A stretch of DNA of 64,000 nucleotides, from NCBI GenBank assembly GCA_020137815.1, contig CM035359.1, positions 4,870,032 through 4,934,031 on the forward strand, given 5' to 3'. Positions 24,701-35,600 of this stretch are shown one piece after another; the first letter of the stretch is position 1, and each line of letters opens with the position of its first letter. Under the pieces are notes generated by a model. The model saw only the letters and a program-made list of their open reading frames with translations, ran no database searches and had not been told where the DNA came from. The DNA comes from Hormiphora californensis (lineage: Eukaryota > Ctenophora > Tentaculata > Cydippida > Pleurobrachiidae). A program made the position numbers and the translations under genes.

Positions 24701-24780
24701 TGATACCAGTTAGGGGCTGTGTATAATGTTTTACATTGAATTTCAGTTGTTGTTTCGGTTTCATCCTCGCCTCCCAACAT
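21706..24780 (-). CDS. GEMIN5: Gemin5 orthologue, intronless (1024 aa)
   Basis: Gemin5 is the WD40 subunit of the SMN complex that recognises the snRNA Sm site and cap. The N-terminus has APNWYQ, matching the conserved N-W-Y of human Gemin5 (W14, Y15 contact snRNA/cap). Fourteen or so WD40-type blades run to about residue 680 (for example VMLWNVHTG, VKLWDGVT, AQVWDVETG, VRSWDMDKC). A Lys-rich linker (GGGKKKKKKVQV) follows, then an alpha-helical TPR-like region (about 830-1015) corresponding to the dimerisation domain. At 1024 residues it is shorter than the vertebrate 1508; the C-terminal non-canonical RNA-binding part is absent. Its coding region is one exon although neighbours are split. 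The ATG lies six bases after TGTTATAG, so a 5' UTR intron is possible. Confidence 0.92.
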   Translation of the reverse strand: MLGGEDETETTTEIQCKTLYTAPNWYQSHIIAASRDLIAYGARNMVQILSSASLAPVRILTGHPKRVTAVVFVGEDGSLVASGCDGGNVMLWNVHTGECVDTLLSGGGPGITALASVRNVLVSGDDKGFLCLWSETGKSSVVRYQPVAEKIMTTSFSHHEVSPYLAVGYRMGTINIMLLSGGKLSFLHSLKGHDSDIFRVHWPITAPSYTSLPDTSHYHDMLASVSRDKSVKLWDGVTAKPLRTLPVPSRFKNRETTLSKEQPWLAVVWCGGNLVSASSTGDVAILEEQGDEEEGIMELKWNPRTTNPHTKKLFCLCPVSEDSFLSTGMDRQLVLWRKGEVAHLAHGLGGFAYSLDISPLAPNRIAVGTGDNMMRLWWPEQNKVHQIWNGVRTKVMVVRWHPEKEHILAFGTEEGRVGIYDVNSDSTHISSTYHEKSVYALSWGYMPTKFPDDPLKRGLYSCGGEGTILCHRHKELSKAAVNVNSYLAAENKYKSLPPGRTAADWSKTLLAVGCNTGCIEVFRAPNLTQIAVYQYHTRIINKLTWYHGEETMVQLGGDEQQQSGEQQLLASCSDDNTICIHNVTPSTDQTPVLKAHQTLTGHTARITDVSWNPHLPKQVVSSCYDGTAQVWDVETGEGIASYRGHVGRVFSVTWSHTDISTLYSGSDEFTVRSWDMDKCELKTPPETNPLAPGRNATRGGGGKKKKKKVQVKNSDSTTWRKPAPVPSDPRPVAVPVEENGGQVISVEPVSTQDQEPEETIVLSDSRKKRTNRGRSLLPLTARVDHSGKAEQMSQIITLAKELYETNEDENTTEPVVTGLYSSRESFLSLVATERATHTLEKHHHQAAMLGIWCGDVTTTLTTAIETRTVTETLLSAAAMVCGRDLYRAAVSCYVSQLRESRDFVSAATYMLLLNEVHPAIDMLVKEDCYREAIAIAKLRLSPTHPKLPEIYRLWAGKQEREMQLDSAVKCHLAVGDPERAVLVMLRRKDRASLEGAAEIVRIAGLNGWEEKVAGMIAELSLEEG

Positions 24781-25078
24781 TACTAGCTATAACAGGGGAT
24801 AGGAGATGAGAGGGTTGTAGATTTACTAGCTATAGGATAGGAGATGAGAGGGTTGTAGATTTACTAGCTATAACAGGGGATAGGAGATGAGAGGGTTGTA
24901 GATTTACTAGCTATAGGATAGGAGATGAGAGGGATGTAGATTTACAAGCTATATAACAGGGGGATAAAGAGATGAGAGGATTATTATAGCACTATAACAG
25001 GGGGATAGGAGATGAGAGGGATGTAGATTTACAAGCTATAACAGGGGGATAGGGATGAGATAAGGGGGGTGTAGATAA
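24781..25078. repeat. Minisatellite abutting the Gemin5 start
   Basis: About seven units alternating near 43 and 38 bp, built on TAGCTATAACAGGGGATAGG. On the Gemin5 strand each unit reads TCTCATCTCCTATCC..TATAG|CTAG, a pyrimidine tract and AG like the sequence directly before the start codon. Confidence 0.85.
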
Positions 25079-25241
25079 ATTGTTAGCTCAGACGAAAAAC
25101 CATTTAAATATTAAACGTGAGTACAACACTGTCACATAGACAATAAAATATATTGCAAATATATAGCGACATTTGAGCATTCCACCAGCTAACAATTACA
25201 CCAGCTAACAATTACACCCGTTACAATGTGACGAGAATCAG

Positions 25242-26829
25242 ATGTTTGTTCGGCTAGCCCTGATTGGCCAGAGAAATCTTTCTATCGAGGATTGTCTGAC
25301 TCATGAACTTACTTTCCGTCCTTTGGCCTTGTTCGATATCAATGGACACATGAGAGATCGTAACAAGAGTAACTTCGGCCGGATCTTAAAGGACCGCCTC
25401 GAGTACGCCTCAGAACGACCTGACCCAATCGTGATCATTATAGATGGAGGATGCCTTCTCTGGCAGGTTGGTACCTTTCCACTTGATCTAAGATAAGCCT
25501 CCTGTGACTTGCTGATCAGCCCCTTCTGTTTTAGGTACCCTGGAAGCCGGGAGATACTTACGCAGACTTTGGAGACGCTTTAGCACAAAAAATTTTTGGC
25601 ATGATAACAGGTACCATTAGTAACATTGATATTCTTTATTAATATTATTATTATTATATTATATATATTATGGGTTAAACTAACATAAAACTTCCTCAGG
25701 TTCTACTTCTACTGTTGTCCTTGTCCTTGACGGCTATAATCACTCAACCAAGGATCTCGAACATGAAAGTCGAAAAAAGTACTCCTGTGCCACCCATGCC
25801 GTTGATGGAGACAAGAAAATTCCGGTCAGGCAGAGTCAGTTTTTTTCGAACAGCGACAATAAGGAGAATTTGATTTGTTTCCTGATTCCATGGTTGAAGG
25901 ACTCGTTGATCTTCAAAAGTACAGGCCTTAACCTTGTTATCAGGAAGGGTCAGAGAGATGCAGACACTTTATTGGTAAATGCGGTAAAGGAGTACTGCGA
26001 GAAGACATCAGGGCCTGTACTGGTCCACGGAACGGATACAGATCTCCTCATACTGATGCTTTATCATTGTCCCTCTTTCCCCGACCTTTACTACAATGAG
26101 ATCAAAGTAAGCAACGTTTGGGCACAGATATCGGACAATGAGAGGAAGGTCTTTCTGCTTGCATATTGCTTTTCTGGTGTCGACACAACTAGTAGCTTGT
26201 TCGGGAAGAGCAAGGGGCAAATACTCAAGTTGTTCAGCTCAAACAGCGAAATCAGGGATATCATTGTACCTGCTTTTTTGAACCGAAGAACTCCCATTCA
26301 ACGAATTGATGAACTTGGTGTGCGGCTGATGCGTCTTGTTTATGGAAAGAACGCGGAAGTTAGTTTGAATCACATGAGAGTTGAAATATACAACAAGCAG
26401 TGCTCGATAGGACAAATCAATCCCAAGCGATTACCGCCAACTGAAGATGCTTCCATCTACCATGGGAGGAGGGTCTTCCAGCAGTGTTGTGAATGGGTGT
26501 CTCTGAACCCTGAACTTCCAGGAACACCACATGGGTGGTGTTGGGATAGAGACAGTGGGATGTACTTGCCGATTTATACGAGTCTCCCAATGGCACCTCC
26601 TGAGCTGGAGGTCTTTGTTTCTTGTAATTGTGAAGGGAAAGATTCCCCCTGTTGTTCCAACAACAGATGTACGTGTTACAAGAATGGTGTTAAATGTATT
26701 CCTTCTGTTTGTGGACACTGCTCTGTTGGCGGAAACTGTCAAAACCTTCCAATATTAACTACCGAGGCCGAGGCCGAGGCCGAGGCCGAGGTTGGAGATG
26801 GACTAGAAGAAATCGACAATGATGAGTGA
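25242..26829 (+). CDS. PIN/FEN1-like protein with C-terminal CXC motif (476 aa)
   Basis: Exons 25242-25466, 25535-25610 and 25700-26829, with good GT..AG sites and phases. The protein matches, from memory, a family abundant in cnidarians and other early animals. Shared features are an IIIDGG strand, RDADTLLVNA and GTDTDLLILMLYH acidic motifs as in FEN1/XPG-type PIN nuclease folds, AYCFSGVDTTSS, then RLPPTEDA..HGRRVFQ and a Cys-rich tail (CNCEGKDSPCC.NRCTCYKNG) like tesmin/TSO1 CXC motifs. It ends in a Glu-Ala repeat encoded by GAGGCC units. Relatives I recall have several hundred further N-terminal residues. Here the first ATG follows an AG, so upstream exons may be missing or the copy truncated. 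Role unknown; multi-copy spread in other genomes suggests a link to mobile DNA. Confidence 0.75.
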
Positions 26830-26859
26830 ACTTCGAACCAAAAGTAATAGACATTGTAA

Positions 26860-27080
26860 CCAAATGTGACATGGCCGTTTTAACCAATTGTGTAATCGAA
26901 CTTCTTTACCAAATGTGACATGTGTATTTTAAATTTTAACTAATTTTGAAATCAAACTTTTTTACCAAATGTGAGATGTGTATTTAAAATTTTAACTAAT
27001 TGTGTAATCGAACTTTTTTACCAAATGTGACATGTGTATTTTAAATTTTAACTAATTGTGTGTACCAAATGTGACTCTTT
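26860..27080. repeat. About 56-bp tandem repeat
   Basis: Roughly four units of ACCAAATGTGACATGTGTAT plus TTTTAACTAATTGTGTAATC, starting 30 bases after the PIN/CXC stop codon. Confidence 0.8.
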
Positions 27081-28142
27081 TAAGCTAACCAAAAGGTTAA
27101 ATTTAATTTATTAATCAAAATTATTTATATTTATTATATTTAATATTATTATTTTAAATTGCCGAGTTTCACTACAGCTACCCAACGTCTCTACAATCTA
27201 TACTACTATACCCTAAAATCTACCTACAATTTACCCTTTCCCTTCAATACCCATATCCATGACGCCTTATGACCAATTAACCAATTATCTCATTAGCAGA
27301 TGGTTATATAATGGTTTTAACCTGTTCTACCCCCACTAACACGATGATTCCGGTCGAAATATGTCTTTTTCTGGGTTAAAAACTCCAATTTTTACGATTT
27401 TTCGATAATTAGGCGACTAATTATGTAATTATCTCATTAGCAAATGGTTTAATCATAAATTTGACATGCTCTACCCCCACTAACACGATGTTTCCGGTCG
27501 GGGTAGACATTTTTTCCTGGTCCAAAACTCCAATTATTACGATTTTTGGGTACCCCCCCACAGCTCAGCACTTGACGCGCATGCACATAAACCCGGAAAT
27601 GGACCCTCTGCCCTTCAGCCCGAGCCGGACAAAACTTTTTGGTGTTTCTAGGGACCATTTGGGATACATTGGTGAAGGAATTGGCTGGTTCGATTTTTTT
27701 TCCAATTCACAAGCCCCCTGCCCCTAACTACCGTTGCAAACTCTTTGAAGCAGCTCATTGCCCATTTCAAAACAAAAATATGAAGTCAATGTAAAAACTT
27801 TCCCACTTGTACCTCGTGGCTACGGCTTGAAAACAATTCAGCGTTATACATTTAGTTCAATTCCACTGGGATCCCTATCCAAGTCAAGCTTGTCTTCATC
27901 AGGAGATTCCGATTTTTTGACCTCTTTTACTTTCACTCTGAATGATTAGACCGGATGTTGGTATTCAATCACCTTGGCAAAGCATTTGAACCATTATATC
28001 GAATGAGATTTCGGGGAGGGGAGATTTCTTTGTTTTGTGAGTGTCGGGTCTGGGAAACCTTATCAAACTATCGCGACTTTCGTCAATGCGATATATCGTC
28101 GACACCACGAGTGCTCGTGAGTGAGGGGAGTGTGGATATTTC
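27081..28142. other. Intergenic DNA with a 140-bp duplication
   Basis: 27280-27419 and 27420-27550 are imperfect tandem copies; both contain TCTACCCCCACTAACACGATG and ACTCCAATT..TACGATTTTT. No exon recognised; several chance frames cover 27460-28180. Confidence 0.55.
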
Positions 28143-31100
28143 TTACTTTTCTGTTCCAGGTTTTGGTAGCTGGCACTTGTAACAGTCCGTTCGGCGGGAA
28201 TAGTTGAGACCTCTGCAGGATGGACAAGTCCATTCGCCCGGTTGGAGGGCCCTACCTTCCTTCAGCAGCGGCTGAGAGTGGAAGAAATTTATAAAAGATA
28301 CATCGAACCTCGATGCCCCGAACCCCAGTAAATCGAAGTTTTACTATGATCTAGTAGAGCAATCATGCACTATTTACTATCAAGTAAATCTTGTATGTAC
28401 TATGTATTCATTAGTCAGAACTCACGTCGACTTCCATACGGGCTCCATCGCACTTGTAACACTTGACTCGTCGGGGAAAGTTGTTCACCTTACACTTCCC
28501 GCAAATCCATTCGCCAGGCTTCACTGAAAGAAGATAATATAATATGTATTATATATATACCAAAACTAATTGAAATTAGTAGGCCGGAAAGGTTGCCCTA
28601 TGATTTGAGCTACCTTTGCCACCGTAACATTCACGGGGTACAGACAGGGTATAACCGATGCTTCTTCTGTCTTCACAAGGGAATGTACTGGTGCCAAAGG
28701 TAGCTCAAATCATAGGGCAACCTTTCCGGCCTACTAATTTCAATTAGTTTTGGTATAATTTGCATCATTTTTGGGATTTTTTATCCATTTAGATGTAGTA
28801 GAACAGGTAAGGAGATGATGGAATCGCGAATTTGCAAAATTTTCATTTTTGACGTCATTTTGACGTCATAAAATGACGTCACGTCGTTATGACGTCATAA
28901 TGATGACGTCATATCATCGGGATTACCTAGATGAAGATACTGACCAAGTTTGAGATCAATTGGATGAGATTTGAGTCCGCTATGGCGAAAAAACCCATAT
29001 CGTCATATCTATTTTTAAACAGTCATAACACTTTAGACGCGTTTTAAGACCCTTATACGTTTAGTTTTGAAAATTCGCCATATAGTTTCTGAAAGTTCAG
29101 ACAATTCTCTTTCCATGATATAGTCTTCGATTTTCGATTAGAATCCGTCTTCAGGGTGTAAATTGAGCTCAAAGAATTTTGGTCAGAGTCTGAAAAATGA
29201 CGACTTTAAGACGTTCTGTAGGACGTTCCTGAGGATGATGGAAAACCTCACCCCGCTAATAACACAATAATTGAGTAGATCTACAAGCTTGTGAAAACGA
29301 GAAGTCTCTATCTCTTTCCGTTCGTTCAGAATCGTGTTCAAAAAAAGCGTCTCTCCTATGCGCGCGCGCGCGCGCGCGCGTGTCCGTTACACTGAATCTA
29401 TAGCAAATGGGACCAGTCTGTAACTTCGGACCCAGATGAGATAGAGACTTCAAATTTTTAACATAAGTCAAAGACCCCAAGCCGGGTATTCATTCCAAAT
29501 TTCAAGTCAAACCGATGAAAGAGAGCCACGCTATAGCCTTTTGAAATCCGGCTTTTTCAGCCAAACACCCATAAAACGTATAACTGCGTTTCTGGCAGCG
29601 CTTTTGGGGGGGGGGGAATGGCAACCTTTGCGCTTGCCAGCGCAGTGACTGGGCGTTTACTGTTTAGCCGAGAAAAGTGTGCGTTCGCGAACCTAACCAA
29701 TCGGATCCTAGATCCTAATACTCTAAATCTAAATTTCAGTAACTTTAATTGTGAATATATTCATCGGGCTACTTACATGGTTTCCGAGGGGGTCCCATAT
29801 CAGCATTTCCACGACCAGGGGGAGGAGGCCTTTCAGCCATTCCACGACCAGGGCCCCTCATGGGCGGCGGGGATCTCCCTCGCAGGGGCGATCTTTCTCG
29901 AGGCCCTCCATACGGTACCCTGTTGTAAGGGCCCTCAAAGGATCGCTGGCCATGAGGTGGTCTGTCTCGAATCAGTACAGTACCTGTAATGGTGAATCAT
30001 TGAACCAAGGACTGAAGCACTCGTTAACTTAACCCTACTTTCTGACTGTAGCGAGCATTACTAATTCTTGGTACATACAAATAAGCTTCACTTTCATGTG
30101 TGGTGTGACAAATTCTGCTTTACTCGGTGTCTAAGGAATGATACACAGGAATGTGTATTGACTATTGATATAGCTAGGGCCGCCCAAACTACACGGATTT
30201 AAATGCCTACATCTTCCTTCAGACTGACAACCATCAGCTCATACAGACACTCTTACAGACACACAAATATACCTCTTCCAAGCACTCTTACAGGCACACA
30301 AATATACCTCTTCCAAGCACTCTTACAGACACACAAACACACCTCTTCCATCCGCTCTTACAGACACACAAATATACCTCTTCCAGGCGCTCTTACAGAC
30401 ACACAAACATACCTCTTCCAGGCGCTCTTACAGACACACAAACATACCTCTTCCAAGCTCTCTTACAGACACACAAATATACCTGTTCCAAGCACTCTTA
30501 CAGACACACAAATATACCTCTTGCATCCGCTCTTACAGACACACAAATATACCTCTTCCAAGCACTCTTACAGACACACAGACATACCTCTTCCAAGCTC
30601 TCTTACAGACACACAAATATACCTCTTGCAGGCATCACATTATCAGCCGGTACTAGTGTTACCCTCCTGCCATCTTCTTTGGGCCTGCCACACTTAAAGC
30701 AATCAACCCGAAGCGGGAAATTATCGAGCCCACATTCTAGACACGTCCACTTGGGATCACCCTGCATTGGGGCCGCGCCTCCGGGCCCGGCAGGACACCA
30801 CCCACATTCAGTAGCACCTGGTTGCAGAATCGCACCACATTTACACACTCTCTGACACTCTTCTCTGGGCCTGCCACACTTGTAGCAGTCATCCCGGGTG
30901 GGGAATATAGCCACGTTACAAAACCCACACTCCCAGTCAGGCCCATAGTCCCGTCTGCTGGATACCGGGTGGGTTTCCTCAGGCCGTGGTGCATTACATC
31001 GGAAGCACAGATATTTGTTAGGGTGGTTACCGGTGTGGCATTCAGTACACGACCACTCAGACACCTCATCTTTCCTGGCAGTGGCACACTTATAACAGCT

Positions 31101-31853
31101 GTCCCTTCTAAAACCGTTAGCCGTTTCACACACATCGCACTTCCACTCCTCGTTGCCTAAAACCGGTGCAGATTTTGAAGGTCCAGGGGGCGGGGTCCGG
31201 GCCCTCGCCATTTGCTGGTGAGGTGGTGGAGGTACCATCCGTATTCCACCACTGACCCGTGGAGGAGAGGCACTTCGGCCGGGGAATGGAACCGGTGGTG
31301 CAGGGTCTCGGGATCGACTTCGGTTAACAAACTGGTCCTGAAATCCACCACCACCTCCCCTATTGAAGTGTGGCGGCCCCTGATCCCCCCGAGGATGGTC
31401 AGCAGCTCTCCTATCAAACTGATCCCTCCGGTCGAACGGCTCTCTTCTATTATCAAACTGGGGTCTCTCCAGCATATGCCTCGGTCGTTTACACTTGAAG
31501 CACTGCCCTCTGTCCGGGAAGTTGTTCACATTACAGTCCATACAAAACCACTCTCGCCCCACAACATGGGCCTTTCTATCCTCGCTCTCCTCCTTGCTCA
31601 CCCGGCACTTAAAACACTCCCTTCGGAAACCAAAGTTGGTGGCATTGCACAGAAAGCAAATCCAATCCAGTGCAGACTTTCCCTTCGTCTTCAGCTCAGA
31701 TTTCTCTTTTGGGATGTTGCACCGGAAACATGTCACCCGAGCGTTATAGTTATGAGAGTCACACTCTGCACAAAGCCAGTCGCCATCTCTCATGGTGGTT
31801 ACTTTCTTCCGATCACCTCCCTCAGACTTGGCTGCCGGTCTTTTGTTGGACAT
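28143..31853 (-). CDS. RanBP2-type zinc-finger protein A (554 aa)
   Basis: Exons 31853-30623, 29983-29777, 28523-28426 and 28271-28143 join in phase. Seven canonical fingers and one degenerate one (CKCGAILQPGATECGWC) lie in exon 1, beginning DWLCAEC near residue 27, then DWICFLC, EWFCMDC, EWKCDVC, EWSCTEC, DWECGFC and KWTCLEC. An Arg/Asp/Pro-rich linker separates finger 3 from finger 4. Exon 2 is an RGG-like stretch (RGRSPPPMRGPGRGM). Exons 3 and 4 add fingers EWICGKC and EWTCPSC. Such fingers bind GGU-type single-stranded RNA in ZRANB2, FUS and TAF15. No RRM is present. The stop overlaps a possible donor (AA|GTAAGA), so another 3' exon is possible. It is the leftmost of five paralogues. Confidence 0.85.
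28560..28753. mobile_element. TA-flanked inverted-repeat MITE
   Basis: 194 bp with about 59-bp near-perfect arms, starting CCAAAACTAATTGAAATTAG and ending in its inverse, flanked by TA (28558-28559, 28754-28755). It lies in the intron between exons 2 and 3 of finger gene A. Confidence 0.9.
28850..28916. promoter_or_regulatory. Cluster of TGACGTCA (CRE-like) palindromes
   Basis: Six or so TGACGTCA/TGACGTCAT copies within 67 bp, intronic in finger gene A. The motif is the consensus CREB/ATF site. A simple repeat origin is equally possible. Confidence 0.5.
29361..29382. repeat. (CG)n run
   Basis: About 22 bp of alternating CG, intronic in finger gene A; a sequence type prone to form Z-DNA. Confidence 0.85.
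30252..30636 (-). repeat. 35-bp minisatellite made of splice-donor copies
   Basis: Eleven units of 35 bp (plus strand CTTACAGACACACAAATAT then ACCTCTTCCAAGCACT). On the gene strand each reads AAGAG|GTATATTTGTG or a close variant. The rightmost unit is the real exon 1 donor of finger gene A, at 30623/30622. The array fills the first part of that intron. Confidence 0.9.
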
Positions 31854-32534
31854 GGTTTCAATTGGCTAAGGAGAGAGAGAGTCGGGTATTTAAGTGTGCG
31901 GGGTGCGGGGTCCTTTGGATTTGCAAAAAGGGTAAAACCGGGGGTTTGGAAATACTTCTTTCTTTTTTTACTCATGGAACTGATTACTTCGTTTGCAAAA
32001 TTAACACAGCCTGAAATATACAGATGGGGAGACATACTATATCGCGTGTGGTTATTTAGCCGGGATCAGCAATTTATGCAAAAATAAAATTGATCAAACT
32101 AAACGGACAAAATAGTTAATAAAACTGTCTACTTTTTTTAACTTCCTGGCGGTCGGTGGGATGTTAGTCACTGTGTTGTTACAGGATTACCAACACTTTT
32201 AAAACTGTTTTGTTCCAACTCAAACTGTCTTCCCGACCTAATTTCAACTTTTCCAGCCTATTTTCAACTCTCGAACACTTTAGAAACACACGTCTACAAA
32301 CACAAAGACTTCCTGCTCGTAACTTTCGACCCTTTCGACCTATTGCTGCCTTACAACTGTACTGCGAGGCGTCTTTTTCTTGAACTCCAAAATCCTTTGA
32401 AAGAAGGCAAAGAGGTGTTAAATGCAGTGTTTAATACCAGTACTATAACCATTGGGTAGTTATCCCACTTCAGTATTAGTTTCACTGTAAGTCGCTTGAC
32501 TAATTCTCATCTGACACAAAACGTGATAGAGATG

Positions 32535-32612
<78 letters not shown>

Positions 32613-32687
32613 GAGGGGAGAGAGAAAGGTGGCGTAGTATGATCTCTCATTTGTATTCTTTTCTGACCAACATCACTTACCTCAAGA
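31854..32687. other. Region between finger genes A and B
   Basis: On the minus strand CTCTCTCTCCTTAG ends 12 bases before the start codon of gene A, a likely 3' splice site for a 5' UTR exon. 32538-32625 is a (GA)n run. No coding exon seen. Confidence 0.55.
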
Positions 32688-35600
32688 TCAGGAATGTGAC
32701 CGAGGTAACCGGCACACCCGACATATTTTTACTGCCTGTAGATTTGGCTCTTTACACCTTTGACAGACCCAGTTAACAGACCCCGTAGGTGCAATGAGTG
32801 CTGCAATCTGAAAAGGAAGAAATAATATTAAAACGAAACCCCATTCACATTATATCGAAAATATGTAGCTAACCGAATTTATTTGCACATCATAGCGCTT
32901 GCAAGCGCTCGGGACCTAACCCTCCCTCCCCCAACTATCCTTCCCCTTCGAATGCCCATCTCCTAAATTATGATTTTTTGAAGTTGTCATCCCCCTTCTC
33001 GTGCGCTCGCCCGTGCTAAATCCTAGCTAAATCATTCCTTCCCGCACCTCCATTCTCCAACCCGAACTCCGAAGATAATATATTGTCGACCTTTCGTTAA
33101 GACTATACTTTCTTCTCAAAAGTGGTAGTGTTGGTTATGCTATAAATAGAAAGAATAAAGATGAAATATATAATGGATAGCGCCAATGAACGAACCTCTC
33201 TTGTACGCGAGAAAAAAAATAGTATCGGACGATGTCACGTGATGTTCCCTTAAATATCAAAAGAAACGAGCGATATTTCAATAGAACAATCGTTTCACTA
33301 TATCAAATAGATGTGCATTGAAATAATTGGTCTCTTGAAAAATCGCTTGTTTAAGGTAATATACGTAATATATTCCCTGATACCTCTCGAGAGGAAATAT
33401 CACACGACATTAACCCTTATCCCTGTGGGAGGAGATCGATTTGTCTCCGCCTCACATAAAGTACTAAACTTCATCAACTTCCCACGATCTACTTTAAAAA
33501 TGACGCATATTACTTTTAACACATTGCATTTGTATACAGAATTCTGTAATTTTTTTTTCAAAATCAAATCATGTGAAACTTGTCTATCATTGCTAATAAT
33601 AGTTGAATTTTTGGAAATTTTTTAGTCAGTATGCCATTATCTTTCCTAACACCCAATTACTACACGCCCCTCCTTGGTCGGATTCGGAGAATTACCGAGA
33701 GAGAGTGATACGAAAGATAAAGGAGAGACGCTCGAAACCAAGAAATTTGATATCACTGTAGGGCAAGTGTCATCAACACCTCCTACAAGGACCTAATTAG
33801 GCAATTCTAAAATCATGCTTAGGCTCAATGAATAGTAAATATTATTAGTTTGTCTGATAGCTGAAATAATTTGGGGATGTATCTAACTTTTCCGGAATTT
33901 CTACCTACTATAGTTACTGAGAAAATAGGGGGAGATAATTCTATCTCCACCCATAAATATTAGCTCTCTCAAGGGGTTATAGGGGTGAGGGTTAACAAAT
34001 AATTGTTTTTCATGAAAACAGATCACATGGACGTATCTCTTTTATTGCGACCTTTCCATAGAAAAATGCTCAATTTGAGCATAATTAATATTAAATTGCC
34101 CTTTTGTGCAGAAATTGCGCTTTTTATAATCTAAAGAGCACCCACGGAGTCGCAACAAAAGAGATGCGTCAATTAGATGAAAGGTATCTGCGTTCATGAA
34201 AATCAATTGTTTGTGAGTATCACGTGACCCGGCGGGTCACAAACTTACTCGGGTATAAAACATCTAATTGAAATATATAATTCGATCATTTTCTTGGTAG
34301 GTAGGCTGGGGCAATTCGAACAACGAGCAGCATTATATAGTTAGATACTGCATTCAGTAATCCAGAACTAGGAGCTATAACCAGGCGGTATGATCCGGGG
34401 GAAGGAGCTCTGGGTGTGTATCACGATTCTTTGTGCAGTAGGTGCAGATCCAGCTAACTCAATCAGTAAAGGGCAAAACAGCAACGAAGCAATTTGGACA
34501 AGCTCCACGTTAGTGAGGCAACTAGAGTGCGAGTTCGTGGTTCTGAACGGCTATATTAAGGAGAGATGTAATGGTACGGACAACAGCTCCTCCAAATTCA
34601 GGTGTGCATCGTCACGGGACCATGTGTACTCTGTAAGCAACGGTTTTGATAATCGCTGTCCGCCTGATGGATTTTACCAGGTATGCGGTTTCATCGTGGG
34701 TTCAGAAAACTCTGTGTATGCGATTGACGAAGATGGAGATGTGGCTCTTTGCGGTTATCAGCTGGCTGATTTTGGCTCCAAATACATAGCGTACCCACTG
34801 TTAAGAAAGGATAACCAAGTAAGGATGTGTGACAACACGTGTGACGACTCCTTTTGCTCAGACGAATCAAACTGCAATGGATTCCGGTATGGAATGTCCT
34901 GTATCCCTACATTTACAGACAACCTCTACTATCTGAAGCCTAACGATGTAAGCATTATTGTTAATTACCATTAAAATTATTGAAAAACATCCTCCCACTA
35001 TAACATTTAACCAATGAATACGGGTTATATAAACCCGATTTTACTGAGTTGCAGCTGTTTGCAAGTTAAACCTGCTTAATAATACACTTCAGATGTGTTC
35101 TTCCTATGGGCCCTACTGCCGAGATGGGAGTGATACAGGAAACTGTTTTGTAGACACAGGCACCCCTGGATCCTGTCTTAGAGAAGAAGGGTAAGTTGTT
35201 ATAGTCATCTCATGGGGAGGAAGGAGGGCATGTAACGAAATTACATTTTTGTTCTCTGACGGGTGACAACTATAATACCGCAAAATTCAAACACATCGGT
35301 AGAGGGGGGATAATTTAAACTAGTTTTTATTCTTTATACCACCCAGGAGCCGAAAAACGAACATATTACTTCGAACTGAGATGCGTTGTTTTCTTACACA
35401 AAAAACAAATGTGTGTGACACTCCCCTTGGAATGGAACAAACGAACTGCAGTGATACGGAGAGGATTGCTATCTTCGGGTGCACGATGAACAGCTACCCT
35501 GTAACCATCTCAATATTTGGGTACTGTCATGACTACCCGCTCTGCGATGACAACTACAACAATATCTGTCCCATCGTGGACAGAGACTGCTCAATTCACA

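Noticed and set aside
27461-28182. Several short plus-strand frames
   Set aside because: No motif, no codon bias visible, no splice support; part lies opposite the last exon of finger gene A.
30203-30697. Plus-strand frame of repeated SYRHTNIPLP units
   Set aside because: It is the 35-bp minisatellite read on the wrong strand; the unit length is not a multiple of three and no flanking exon exists.
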